A DNA stretch of 64,000 nucleotides, taken from NCBI GenBank assembly GCA_012845835.1, contig JABAKD010000020.1, forward strand, positions 17,617,444-17,681,443, in the 5' to 3' direction. Under the pieces are notes generated by a model. The model was not told where the DNA came from. It was given only the letters and a program-made list of their open reading frames with translations, and searched no databases. Positions within the stretch are counted from its first letter, which is position 1, and each line of letters begins with the position of its first letter. This DNA comes from Undaria pinnatifida (lineage: Eukaryota > Sar > Phaeophyceae > Laminariales > Alariaceae). A program made the position numbers and the translations under genes. Shown here piece by piece: positions 44,330 through 56,074 of the stretch.

Positions 44330-45130
44330 ACTTTTTGGCGTACTTAGTTTTCAACGATGGGCCCCCCTGCGCATCAGCCTCAGCAAAGGATATTTTCAAG
44401 CTGTCAACAACGAATCACGGGGCCCCACGTCGTCGACCACTGGCTTCCCGTCGATCGCCCTCATATGTTCCGCTTTCTCGACCACGTTCTGCATTTCCAG
44501 GCCACCGGTCGGGTCATCTTGACCGTCCCTTTCTTCTTGCTTCGGGGTACCTGCCCCTAAGGGTCTTACGTAATCGACCCCCGTTTTGGCCTTGCAGCCC
44601 ACCGGTCGTTTCATCCTGGCTCATTTGTTCGATTTTTCCAGCAGTACCTACTCTGAGGGTCCCAAGTTCTCGACCCCCGTTTTGACATTCCGGCGAACAT
44701 ATCCTCTCTTCTTGGCCCCTCTTTACAATGATCTTTTGGCTTACCTGCCCCCAAGGGTCCCACGTTTTCAACTCCCGTGTTGACTTCGAAGCCCACAGGT
44801 CGTTTCTCTTGACCGGTCTTTCTTGTTTTTTACGGCATTTTTGCCCTCAAGGGTCCAGCGTCATCAACCCCGTTTTGGCTTCGTAGGTTGACCCCCCTTC
44901 ATGTTTTTTGGCGAAGCCGCCTTAGAACCAGTTACTTCGCTACGTACCGAGCGTTGCGAGCAGTTCTTTTTAATCTAGCCCCTCAGGGTTCCCCGCTGTC
45001 GACCTCCCGGTTTGGACTGTCCTAAATCTGTGGCTTGCTTACTTTTTCTATTTACTTCATTTTCGCGTTAGCCTCTCAGGGTAGCTCAACGATATCGACC
45101 CTACGTTTCCAGTTATCGTCCCCACCTACG
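44330..45130 (+). repeat. Degenerate ~100-bp tandem array (GGGTCCCACGT core)
   Basis: Irregular units contain CTCAAGGGTCC(C/A)(A/C)(C/A)GT, then TCGACCCCCGTTTTG and GCCCACCGGTCGTTTC, at roughly 44400, 44560, 44650, 44750, 44845 and 44985. Isolated later copies of CTCTCAGGTCCCACGT appear at 45775, 46400 and 46495. Frames through the array are artefacts of the repeat. Confidence 0.55.
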
Positions 45131-45493
45131 GCTTCTCCTTTGTTTTCTCTCTGTCCTCCCTGTTTTCTAGAATTGTAGATAAATCCTGCCTTGCTTCGAC
45201 CTGCACAGAATTTTTTCAAGATACCACCATTAGGCATACTTGTTGTTGGTTGAATGACTTCGACACGTAAACGCTTGTGCCGGTCTCATTCATTCCTGCT
45301 ATACGGTACGATGGCCTCTCAGTTTATCGCGTTGTTGACCCTCCGTTCGGCTTCCCATCGTGTGTTCCGTCCTCTGTATCGTATTTTCGGTTTCGTCTCG
45401 ATTCGCGTACTTGCTTTTAACTAATCGACTCCGCTACTCAATTAAGCTTTCGCCGCCATCTCTGCTAAGCTAGCTAGTCAGGGTGCCGCCTTA

Positions 45494-45861
45494 TTGAAAC
45501 CGTCTCTGGTTTCTGACTGTCGTCGCCTTAGTTTCGTGTTTCCTGACGCATTGCTTTGGTCGAGTGACTTCACTGGGCATTTTTTTCTTGGAAACGTTCT
45601 CAGATCGCCCCTCAGGGTTTCCCGTTCTTTGACGCTCGCTTCAGCTTTCCGGCGTACCTTACGTTTTCCGTACCACCGTTCCGATGTTGTCTTTCCCCAC
45701 GTTCTTGCGACTTTTTTCGGTATCCCCGGCTCTCCGTTTTCACGATTCGACGGAAGGGTCTATACTGGCCTCTCAGGTCCCACGTGACGGCCCCTGCTTC
45801 CATGTTGTATGTGTTTTTTTTTGTTTTTCCATTTTGACCAAGGCTACGGTTAGGGGGCGAG
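45494..45861. other. Unassigned interval between array remnants
   Basis: It contains one stray array core at about 45775. No gene was recognised. Confidence 0.4.
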
Positions 45862-46105
45862 GCGTGCTACGATAGAGGCAGCAGTTTTCGTCCGAAATAG
45901 TTTCTGAATGACGGGGCTCCTTAACCCAAAGTCGTCGGAAATAGGCCATTTTTTGGCATGAATCTCGTCGTGTACCTCGGCCATGGAATTTCTCATCCGG
46001 TAGCAGTTTTGGTTCTCTCCAAATCAGCTTTTGGGAGAGGTCTTAACCTCCTAAAGTGAGGGGTAGTATTAAGAAAAAAAGTGGTGCACCTCTATCGTAG
46101 CACGC
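45862..46105. mobile_element. Small MITE-like element, 17-bp perfect inverted ends
   Basis: GCGTGCTACGATAGAGG at 45862-45878 is repeated as its exact complement at 46089-46105, enclosing 210 bases without coding capacity. Size and structure suit a MITE. No target duplication is obvious. Confidence 0.6.
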
Positions 46106-46680
46106 GTCGGTTGTACTTTTGGTTTACATATTTGCAGTGGATTGGCGTCACTTGCGCGAGTGACCACCCTGTTCCTTTGCGGTCTAAGCTTTCATTATTT
46201 TTAAGTTAGCACTATGAGTCCGCAGCGGAAGGGTAAATAAACTACGCTGCGCAAAAAAAAATAGCCCAAAGAATTTTTGTCAGTGAGGTAGAAGTCACGC
46301 GTGCGAGTGGCTCAAACCCGGTACCAGCAGTGAAAATGGAGGTACCCCCCCCCCCCTACCGTCGCCTTGGCCCGTTCAACCAATGGCCCCACGCCAGCCT
46401 CTCAGGTCCCACGTTACGGAACGAGCTTATACTTTCTGCAGCATGCCTTGCCTTACATCTTGCCTTTCTGCCAATGGCCCCAAGCTCGCCTCTCCCAGAT
46501 CCCACGTTACAGAACCCGAATGTGTTTTTGATTCGCAGCGTGATTTGTCTCTAATTGCCGTTTCCGCATCTATCCCTTGCGTTTGTTACCTTTGCATTGT
46601 TGCGCTCAGTTGCCTTGGTCTTGAGTCTTTTGCGTAGCTCAATCGCTGCTATCGTATTGCGATTACATACCGTACATAAC

Positions 46681-46985
46681 CGAACTCGAGCCCCCACTAG
46701 CATGAGCCGTGTTTTACGTATCGCAAGAGGCGTCTAAGTCTCGCTACGAGGTATGGGTAGATACACACTTTGTTTACAGAATAAAACAATGAATCACTCA
46801 GTCAGCACCGAACTTTAGCCCCCACTAGCGTGAGCCCCGTCACGGGTTTTTACGTATCGCAAGAGGCGTCTAAGTCTCGTTGCGAGGTATGGGTAGATAC
46901 ACACTTTCTTTAGAAAGAATATACCACTGAACCACTTAGATAGTGCTGACTCTGTGGTTCAATGTTTTATTCTTTGTAAACAAAC
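46681..46985 (+). repeat. 128-bp tandem duplication with inverted third arm
   Basis: Units start at 46681 and 46809 (CGAACT(C/T)) and share TACGTATCGCAAGAGGCGTC and GAGGTATGGGTAGATACACA. The end of unit 1 (TTTGTTTACAGAATAAAAC) reappears inverted at 46963-46984. The block is thus two direct units closed by an inverted arm. Confidence 0.7.
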
Positions 46986-47139
46986 ATACTTAGTCTATAG
47001 CTTCATTTTCCCCCTGTTTTCGTTTTTCGAATAGCCGCATTTTTGGCCCGCTGCCCGATTTCTAGATGTTATTGCTTCCATCTTTTGATCGTGGTGTGAC
47101 CCAGCATTTGCGACTAATGCTCTGTCTGGGTGGGCTAAT

Positions 47140-47310
47140 GTCATGGAATGGCATACAACATGGTGAATGAGTAGCTGTAGGCTTATAAAGGTGAAACGGA
47201 GGTGCCTCGCGTATTTCGTAGCATACGTGACGTCACGCTTCCTAAAACAAGCGATACGCATTACACCGGAAATACAGGGGATGACCGAGGAGGTCGATCA
47301 ACCTACTTAC
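47140..47310 (+). repeat. Repeat partner of 43900-44105
   Basis: It contains GTCATGGAATGGCATACAAC, TGAGTAGCTGTAGG, ACGTGACGTCACGCTTCC and GGGGATGACCGAGGAGGTCG, matching the 43.9-kb copy in order. Confidence 0.45.
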
Positions 47311-47654
47311 TTTCTCAGAGCACGATATATATTCTGAGATTTTTGCCCCAGGGTCAAGCCTGCGCACTTACTTGCATTGCACCAGCCAACATTGACTACA
47401 AGCCACTAAACCTAAACCACCAGCGCGTCGGCTTCGTGGCCGATATTATACACTTTTTTACCGTATACAAGTACAGCAACACCCCCCTGCAGTCCCGCCG
47501 GGGGGGCTGCTGCCAAGCTCAAAATCAAGCAACGTCCATACTACTACCCATCTTTAACCCATCTTACTTTAGACTATCTTTTTTCCTTATTTTTCAAGTA
47601 TCGCTTTTGCCTCCTCCCAGCTCAACACGTAATCAGAGGTTGTACCCTCAGCGA

Positions 47655-47790
47655 CCTTCTGGACAAGCCGTGTGGCCACAGGCATTTTCCCTTCTCCGGG
47701 CCCGCCCGGTGCTTGCTTCATTTTGATCGCGCACAGGGCTCAGCATTCCCACTTTTTAGCTTTTATATGCTCACTGCTCGTCGATTTATT
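47655..47790 (-). repeat. SINE-C 3' body fragment
   Basis: CTTCTGGACAAGCCGTGTGG, GATCGCGCACAGGGCTCAGC and ATTCCCACTTTTTAGC are reversed SINE-C body words. Confidence 0.55.
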
Positions 47791-48054
47791 CGCATCAAAG
47801 TTCCTTCGTATATTATGAGGAGCGTGGGCTGAATGTCCGCTCTTTGCGCGATGCGCACGTTTCGTTGGTCGTGCCGCTTGAGAAAAGAATCGTCCCGCCT
47901 TTGTCGAGCCCATTTTTTCCTCGCTACTCGCAAGTCGCGCAAAGCTACGCATCTTCTTTCGTTTTTCTTCTCGGCGTTTCAGCCACCACGTCGCTGCGTG
48001 GTTTATCAAAACTCAGACAAAGTAAGACAGAACAAAATCGCTGCTTGCTTGATA

Positions 48055-48600
48055 TTATAAAAATTAAAATACACTCCAGCTGTGAGATCGAAGATTTCGT
48101 CGAAACTCATCTTTGCAAGCTGTGTGTGATACTCCGATCGCGCGCATTACGAGTTGTGTGTCCTCATTAAGGATATAGGTCGGCGACTCCCCTTACAACT
48201 ACAGTGTAGCTATCAGGGTCAACAGGATGATTTTAGTCAGTCTGTGCGCGGAAACTATAAAACCCGTTTCTGAGGGGGACAAAATCTGACAGCTGTGAAG
48301 GGAAAGGGGGGCCTGGTTTTGATCAAAAGCGAGCGGGTTTGGAGGGGGGCGGGGGGGGGGGGGGGAAAGGGGCAATTTGTGCATGTAAGCTATAAATCCT
48401 TTCGAGGGGATACATCTGACGGTTTTGGCACCAGTATATTATTGGGGGCGGGAGGGGGGGGGGGGGGGGGGGCAGCTCAATATGTGCCTGGAAACTATAC
48501 ATTATTTTGAGGGGATAAATGTGACATTTTTGGAAATAATACATCAGTTTATCATGTATATCCTGGGGTAATTCGTACAATCAGTGAGTAAAGAGAGGGT
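48055..48600 (-). repeat. R1 copy plus repeated leader modules and G-tracts
   Basis: The R1 core in reverse (ACTCATCTTTGCAAGCTGTG through GAGGGGGACAAAATCTGACA) is at 48055-48300. Two further copies of only the AAACTATA...GAGGGGATAAATCTGAC module follow, separated by G runs of 15-25 bases. This mirrors the 13.84-14.1 kb block. Confidence 0.65.
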
Positions 48601-49480
48601 GGAGTGTTCGAGGGGGTGGGGTTGGGATGGGTTGGGGGGGGAGGGTGGGAGGTGGGGGCGGGGGGGGGGGGGGCGGGGGGGGGGGGGGGGGGCGGCTTTA
48701 GGTGAGGGGTTTGTTTTACGTGTGGTGCTAGGTCTAGGCGAAGGTGCGGGTGATGGGGAAGAAGGGGGCGTTCGAGGCGGGGGGGGGGGGGGGGACACAG
48801 CGGCATGGATGGCTCTTGAAAGATAATGAGGTGATATCCTGTGCGTGAAGTGTTTATTAATGTGGTGGATTTCGATATTTGGTGGGGCGTTTGAGTAAGG
48901 GAGAGCAAGAGGGGGGGGGGAGGGGGGGGGGGGGATTTTCAGGAGGTTTAGGTCACAAATAATATTCAAATACACTTCGGCTGTGAGATCAAAGATATGT
49001 ATCAGCTTGTTATACGCGTGGTGCAAGGTCTAGACGATCGTGCAGGTGGTCGAGAAAGAGGGGGCGTTGGAGCGGGGGGGGGGGGGGGGGGGGGGGAAGG
49101 GGGGGGGGGGGGGGGGGGGGAAACACAGCGGCATGGGTGGCTCTCAAAAGATAATGAGGTGATATCTTGTGCGTGAAGTGTTTATTAATGTGGCGGATTT
49201 CGATATTTGGTGGGGCGTTTGAGTAAGGGAGAGCAAGAGGGGGGGGGGGGGATTTTTAGGAGGTTTAGGTCACAAATAATATTCAAATACACTTCGGCTG
49301 TGAGATCAATGATATGTAGCAGCTTGTTATGCGCGTGGTGCTAGGTCTAGGCGATCGTGTAGGTGGTCGGAAAAGAGGGGGCGTTGGAAGGGGGGGGGGG
49401 GGGGGATATAATTGAAAACTACGTCATGGATGGTCAGAAAGATAATGACGTGATATCAACTGCGTATAGGTGTTTATTAC
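48601..49480 (+). repeat. R7 macrosatellite, ~310-bp units with long G-tracts
   Basis: Units at about 48795, 49125 and 49410 share GGCATGGATGGCTCT, GATAATGAGGTGATATC, GTGCGTGAAGTGTTTATTA, TTTGGTGGGGCGTTTGAGTA and GCGTGGTGCTAGGTCTAGGC. Each unit holds two or more G runs of 10-30 bases. Antisense relatives lie at 32.9-33.4 and 38.5 kb. Confidence 0.75.
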
Positions 49481-49984
49481 TCAGGCCGATATTACCACCG
49501 GTATGACTTCGAACCCAGGTTCGTATGATTTTTTTCGTTTACTCTTCTCTGTGTGTTTGTTCATCATGCGGGCCTCTATCATGCCACCAGCGAGCAGATA
49601 CAGCAGGCTTCAGCCCTTGGCCAGAATCAGACCAGGATCCTCAATCCCCACACCCTCCCGTGGTACCTCGCTTGCTTGCTGCTGTTCACTTCGCCCTAAA
49701 ATAATCCAATCTTCCTATAGTATTATGTTGTTCGCGAGAGGCACGAGAGCTTCCGAAGTTGGAGTTTTCCACGGTATTGCAACGTTGTTCCAGTATTTTG
49801 TATACAATACCTCTACGTACGTACGTGAGTATGGCAGAGTGGGGGTTTGAGTCCAAAATTCAGAATGCGGCGAGATTACGGCGGCTACGATACAGCAGCG
49901 GCACACCCGCACGGCAACACGCGACACGCTTCCAGCCCAAGTACTGTGCTGAAGACCTTGCACGCGAACCTAGGAAGGAGACTG

Positions 49985-52900
49985 ATGGTGACTCCCTTTA
50001 TGTTGCGGCGAATCTCCCCACGTATGCCTGTAGCAATGCATCGCATGCTGTCCTCAAAAGCCGACCTGAGTGATACCAGCTACGAGCAGTTCAAAACCCT
50101 TGCTGTCACCAAGCCGGCAAGCGCTGTGTTCCAGGTAAGCCGAGGCATTGGCTCGGAGAGCAACAACATAGCAATCGTCAATCGTTAGTACACGTGTGTG
50201 CAGCTCTTCATATGGCGGGGGTGGTAAGCACTTGGAGATGTAGCGGTCATCATTGATATGTTTTGCGGGGAGCTCAATTTTTCGCGTCCGTTTCAGCGTT
50301 TCTTCAAGAATGATCGCATTCTAATTCCAAGTGTTTTGTGCCACAAAACGTGCGTGCAGCAGCAGTGGCACTGGTCAGCAGTAGAGCGTACAGCAGCTAC
50401 TACTCCTGCTGTACATGTGTACTCTAATAATACTGCTTGGAGTGGCCGAAACTGCAACCTGTACAGGCGTGTGTAATGCTCTTGCGAGAGCGCGAGCTCC
50501 TTCAACATCCGTTGGCGTTGCTTTGAGTCTTTGGGACCCATGTTGACACATACAGACATTCCATATCACAAGAGATCAAAGCACGACGAGTTCGACCTTG
50601 TCAAGCGTCTATTAATAGGCAGGTCGTGCTGCGCCAGTGATCGTACAGCTGCTTACATTGCGATTCGGATGCATTCCCTGCACCAGCAGCCCGGGCTCCA
50701 TCGTGTGTCCGGCACTACAGAAAGCAGCAATATTGTTAATGGCTACGTACGATATGCGTGTTTATGGCTATCGCCCAATGTTTGCGATGATTTTCCTCTC
50801 CGAAGTCCCGAAACGACTTATATACTACACGAAAGGCACTAACAACGTCATCAATCAGGGTGATAGGGTATAGCTTGTGGCTTGGGGCGTTGCAACGCTA
50901 AGCTCTACGACTGATCTTGTAGAGCTTTCTTGCTTTATTTTGCGGGAGTAGATGGAAGCTTCCATAGCGTATGGAAACGAACGTACGTTTTTACCCCCAA
51001 AAAACGTCCATCCATGTGGAAGTAAAGTTACTCCCATGAAGGAAATACAATTTACTCACGTGGAAGAACTGGAAGCTTTCATCGAAGTGGAAGCTTCCGA
51101 TTCTTCCGAGGAGCTGTATATCTGTATATAAAATTCCACGCGTACCGGTATGACTGCTGTATACTACTGCTGTACCAGCACTTGCCATCAGACCTGACCA
51201 GTACGGAGGCGTTGTTTCCAGGCCGGTTTCTTACTTGGAATCTCGATCCTCTTACAACATGGAAGGTGGAGATCAACCGTCCTGACAAGGCGAATTCAAT
51301 GAGTGCCGCCTTCTTCGCTGAGCTGAGGCAATGCTTCGACAGCCTGGCCGTCGATCCAGCCTGTCGGGCAGTCGTCATCTGCGGGTCAGGTACAAGTTGG
51401 GTGTGAATAGCGTAACTTCCATGGAGAAACGCGACGAAAGCCATCCATCATGCCATGCTTCGGCAAAATGCACGTGATTCTGTTTCGGTCCGAGCAGAAA
51501 AGAGAAACGGAATATTACAATCGTGCACGAAACTTATTATATTACAATGTTCAGATGCCGGCGGGCACCAGAATACACAAGGAAATGATAGCAAGGGACG
51601 GGTTCGTTTGTAGCCTTGAAAAAGTAGCAGTGTTAGTTGCTTCAGTTTATTGTCGGTTGCGGTGCGACACACCCTACGCGCGCGCTGAATGACGTGTGCG
51701 CGGTCTTCATGAGTGTGAGAATGGCGACTTGTTTGTGCTCCATGAGGTTCGTCGCTCCCCTGCTCGGCGGGTGCATAAGCCGTGACGAGGTGATAGCTGA
51801 GGCAACAAGATGGCAATTACATCTCCGCGCGTTTTCAGTGTGGCAATGTTTTGCTCCAGCGTAGACAGGCATGGGATGCGACGGGGACAGGCGTGGTGCG
51901 TTTGTTGCTGTTACCCCGGCCGGCTAGGTTTGTGCGCTGCCCGTGGGATAAGATTTAAGGACGGTGCCGTCCTTCGACGTCAACATGTGCACTGCGTCGC
52001 TAGGTGTCATTGTCTTTTTTCTCGGCCTTGGGTGCTACGCTGCCCTTGGTTTCACGGCCTCGACAAGGAGAAGCCACACGCCTTTACTCCACACGTTATT
52101 TATCCTCAGGAAAGTTGTTTTGTTCGGGTCTCGACCTGGAGGAGCACGCACCGGCGTTTCGAGAAATGACGTCATCGTCCGGAGACGGAAGCAGCGACCC
52201 TGCGCGGAAGTCGTTCGGGATTGCACGATTCGTTTCCGGGATGCAGGAAAGCTTGGCAGCCCTTGACAGGTACGGGAGTGCACGAGCGCGCGCGTTTTGC
52301 AGGGCACGCTGCTTGTAACAGCGTATTTTCCGCGGCGCAAACCATAAAAATCGCCGGGGTGGGTAGACTTTGGCGGTTTAAGGGGCATGCCTCACGCCGT
52401 TCTTCGCATGCCTTAGCTCGGTTTCAAGGGTGTTACGTGGTGCTGCAATACTTGGCTGTTTTGACCACTGGCAAGCATCATGTAGCAGGCGCGACAATTT
52501 CTTTCCCGTGAACTCCACATCTATCCTCCCGGCCTCTCGCCGTGCAGCTTTCTGTTTGCCGACGTACATTTTCACCGTTGCACGACGTATATCTTCACTT
52601 CGTCTCCGACACGTGCCTGCCTGTGCCAGATGCCCAAAACCCGTGATATCTGCGGTGCACTCAGCGTGTGTAGGAGGTGGAGTCGACCTTGTGTGCGCGA
52701 CAGACATCCGTCTGGCCTCATCGGACGCGTGGTTTTCCATCAAAGAGGCGAGTTGTGTATCGGAGGTGAACGCTTGAAATCGATATCTGAGCACCGATGA
52801 CGCAAGGCCCAGTCCCTTACTTTGCCCGTGCTGTTGCCACCATCATGTTGCGCGTACCTGGTGTATGTGTGTAAGAGGTATGCTGACCATGCATCGGCCT

Positions 52901-55085
52901 CGCTCGGCTCTGATGAAATATTTGTAATTTTGGTGGAGATAATTTTGTTCATTTCCCCTTGCCATGTGTTGCCTAGGGATACTTCAATAGCCCGAACTTT
53001 TCTCGCTTCTACAGCTGTGCTACCTTTTCTGCTTCACACGATGGCACCTGAAGCACTGCGTCCGTTCGCCCACCAATACCAGTATCCTCTGTTCGTGCTG
53101 TTGAAGATCGTCCCCTTTCACGCTCAACCGTTGCCGTTTGCAAACGACTCAGTCCGACGATCAAATTGTTACGCGCGTCGTTTGCCCGTATCCAACGCGT
53201 AGACTTTTGAATCCCTATCTAAGCCATATGGATCGCCTCGATTTCGTCGTGATGCGACCAGGTTGATATCGGACTATGCGCCGACCTCGGCACCTTGCAG
53301 CGCTTGCCCAAGCTCATCGGGAGCGACTCCCTCGCGAGGGAACTGGTTTTCTCGGCTAGGAAGTGAGTAGCATTTTCCTCATTGTCATTGTAGAATTCCC
53401 CTCCTGTCTATGTACTGGTAATAGCTTGATTGCCAACCAATAAGGCAGAAACTTCCTGAGACCAGGGCTACTGGGGGGGGTCATCCGTAACGCTTTTGTT
53501 TTGCAGCGACTCTGAGCCGCTCGTGTGAGTAGCTTCCGTTTTCGCGATTTAAAGATTCACGATAAAAAGCGCACGTCGTTTTTTTTTGTTATGCTGCGCC
53601 AACTGAAAACATGCTGTTGTGTATTTTCATGCCCGTTTATGCCCGTTTTTGAGTGACTTACCTGTGGTTGTGTAGACGGGGGTACAACACTACAGACTAG
53701 TAACGTAGCCTCGTTCCTGGCATTTTGAGAAGTCCCGGGCTTGATTTCCTATGCGTTGACAGCGCGCAATTTATAAGGCGAACGGCGCATTTTTTTCCAC
53801 CAACACCGCGAATGGGGTCGTGGCTGACGATACCATGGGTTTCTAGAAGTCGCCAGCGCGTTTCCCTCCCTATGTTTTCGTCTTGCTACTTTGCGTCGGC
53901 CGAAATATTGTGACTTTCCGTTGACACTTGATTACCGTTTTTTTTTTGCATGAACTGGCGTTGCTTCCGTTTTGTCTGTACAAACCCGTTTTGTGTGTAG
54001 AAACGCCGATATACAGGTAACGTGTAGTGCATATTTCCTTCTTCTCACCCAACACGATTGTGCCAGGTTTCCAGCTGCAGAGGCTTTGAAGACCGGGTTT
54101 CTCAGCACCGTCCTTGAAAACAAGTGAGTCACAGCAACAAACCTTGGGACATTTATTCCGCGTCGCAGTGGGTTTTTCGCTTGTTGCCAATCAGCGAGCG
54201 AGGTATCCGTCAATTGCCGCACTGCTCAACACCGCTCTGAGGAAGCGTATATGGTGAAGAGGGATCTTCTGCGAAAACGTAGATGCATACTGCAAGCGCC
54301 TCATGAGTTATTGGTAGACGATGCCTCGTGCTCCCATCACACGCCTCCATTAGATCACACCCCGTATCACGCGCGCTCGAAGTACACCATGCAGCTTACA
54401 AATAGGAGTTTCCTCTAATTTCTCGATCCCACAGCGGAGGTGTAATGTTAACATTTAAACCAACTCTGTGGGCGTGTTCCAGGCAAGAGCTCCTGGATCA
54501 CGCGATCCGGCTCGCGTCTCAGATAGCTGCACGCAGCCCAGTGGCCATGCAAGGAAGCAAGGTCAATCTTAACTACGGCCGGGATCATACCCTCGCTCAG
54601 GCGCTGCAGTACCAGGTGAGCGCGTAAGCACGCCTTGAGATCGCCTCATGCCCAAAGGGGGATGCGAAGCAGTGACGTTGGTTGTGGTTGGTGCCCACCG
54701 TCCCTTCAACACCCCCCCCCTCCTTTTTGGTGCAGGCAATGTCTGCCTGGTCGGTGAAAACTCGACGTGCTCCGTTCCGGTATTGTAGGGATGCGCGGGT
54801 CTATGTCTTAAGACTACGGCCTTGAATGACGATGAGTACCCACCCTCTCCCCTCCTATAATGCTTCATGTATCAGCACGGCGCACAATGTCCATCTCATC
54901 GCCCTCACTCCCCACCTCCTCTGGCGATAACTTCGGTTGCCTCTCGTTTGAAAAAATGCGACGGCTTGCCTTGCTCACGTCTCAAGGCACTGTGGAGCTC
55001 GGCAATGCTTCAGACCGGGGACATCCCAGCAATCATGGCTGCAGCGGCCAAGCGCGAGTCACCACCCGCGCTTCCCCCACTTTGA
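49985..55085 (+). CDS. ECH1: Delta3,5-delta2,4-dienoyl-CoA isomerase, 8 exons
   Basis: Exons: 49985-50134, 51266-51389, 52110-52269, 52630-52747, 53262-53362, 54067-54123, 54483-54615 and 54987-55085, giving 942 bases, 313 residues and a TGA stop; phases close exactly. The enzyme moves double bonds in 3,5-dienoyl-CoA during beta-oxidation of unsaturated fatty acids. Recognised blocks: EINRPDKANSMS (51-62), KLFCSGLDLEEH (93-104), CPKPVISAVHSACVGGGVDL (146-165), SIKEVDIGLCADLGTLQRLP, SPVAMQGSKVNLNYGRDHT. Asp164, Glu184 and Asp192 have the spacing of rat Asp176/Glu196/Asp204. The N-terminus (MLRRISPRMPVAMHRMLSS) looks mitochondrial. In-frame starts at 49865 and 50000 are possible. The end (PPL) is not a peroxisomal SKL-type signal. 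The length is near the 328 residues of human ECH1. Confidence 0.92.
52748..53261 (+). other. GC-AG intron in ECH1
   Basis: Exon 4 must end after AAAGAG, because the next conserved residues (KE|VDIG) start at 53262 in phase 0. The intron begins GCGAGT and ends GACCAG. Apart from GC in place of GT, the donor matches the consensus, as in known GC-AG introns. The nearest GT would break the frame. Confidence 0.8.
54350..54445 (+). repeat. R1 3' module in ECH1 intron 6
   Basis: ATCACGCGCGCTCGAAGTAC, GCAGCTTACAAATAGGAG and CTCGATCCCACAGCGGAGG are a diverged R1 3' end, close to the 3' acceptor. Confidence 0.55.
54700..54870 (+). repeat. LINE-3 3' end copy in ECH1 intron 7
   Basis: CTGCCTGGTCGGTGAAAACT, CGACGTGCTCCGTTCCGGTA and ATGAGTACCCACCCTCTCCC match 25790-25935. 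Confidence 0.55.
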
Positions 55086-56074
55086 GAATGAACTTCGATG
55101 TGTGTATTTGCTTGCGTGCATTGTGCCGTATCGCCGTGCGTTATGCGTTCAGGAGGAGGGACACTCCAATCGCTTTTGTTGAAATATAGGGGAATGGTGT
55201 GGTGGTGCTCATATTTTTTGCGGTACCGGGCAGAGAGAAGAAGGGTGAAGGGGTGTGTCGGTGTTCAGTAGTTTGCGGCACCGGAGCACAGGCCTGTTAA
55301 GTCGCGGTCTGGAGAATATAATGGCGCTTCGTCTTGCGTGCATTGTTTGCCTTTCTTGGGGATGTGAAAAACGGCACCGAAGATGTCTTGTTCTAGACTG
55401 AGTTGCGGTGTTCTGTCGGCGTCGTAGGTATCATCGAGTTCCGCTGTATAAACATATGAAAGCCCAGATATCGTTGAGTTGTTGCTACGCACTGACTTTG
55501 CCTATTAGTGCCGTGCGTGATGTCTTTGACGATGCTGATCCCCAAGTCAAGCCGGTAGGCATGTGATGCCTGCCGTCGCAGATTCAAACCACATCATACC
55601 TCAGGAAACACGAAAAAACGCGATGCGGGGGGGGGGGGGGGGGCGATGAGGGTTGACAGGGGAATCTGCTTAATTTTGAGTTGGCCAACATGTGGATAGC
55701 GGAACGTAGAGAAAGCAATGGACGTGGCAACAAAACAAAACACAAGAAAGAAAAAGCACACGCTTTGCCAACAAGAAGCGCGGGGAGTATCCTGCGACAC
55801 ATTTTTTTTTTTAAATCAAATTCCCGTCACTTAAAGCGCGCTATTACTGCCGAGAACTATCTTTCGAGTACACAGCTGCTCCAACCCACCAGCGGACCAA
55901 GCAAGCCGAATAGTATGCGAGAGTAAAACAGGTTCGTGCTGCTAGACACAGTACGCAGGTGGGGAGAGGGCGGGGCAGACAGATCTGGGCGTCTGGTCTC
56001 GTGGTTTTTGTGCGCTGCGAGCTATCTGGACAGAGTCGCACATTATTCGACTTTATATGGATACTTTGGGGGCG
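55086..56074. other. ECH1 3' flank
   Basis: It contains a G run of 18-20 bases near 55627-55643. No gene or polyadenylation site could be fixed. Confidence 0.45.

Noticed and set aside
47202-47726. 174-codon + strand frame
   Set aside because: It crosses a repeat copy and a SINE-C fragment and has no domain signature.
51182-51265. Upstream extension of ECH1 exon 2 using the acceptor TTTCCAG at about 51221
   Set aside because: It would put the following conserved EINRPDK block out of phase with exon 1 and add residues not found in the family; the acceptor at 51265 keeps the frame.
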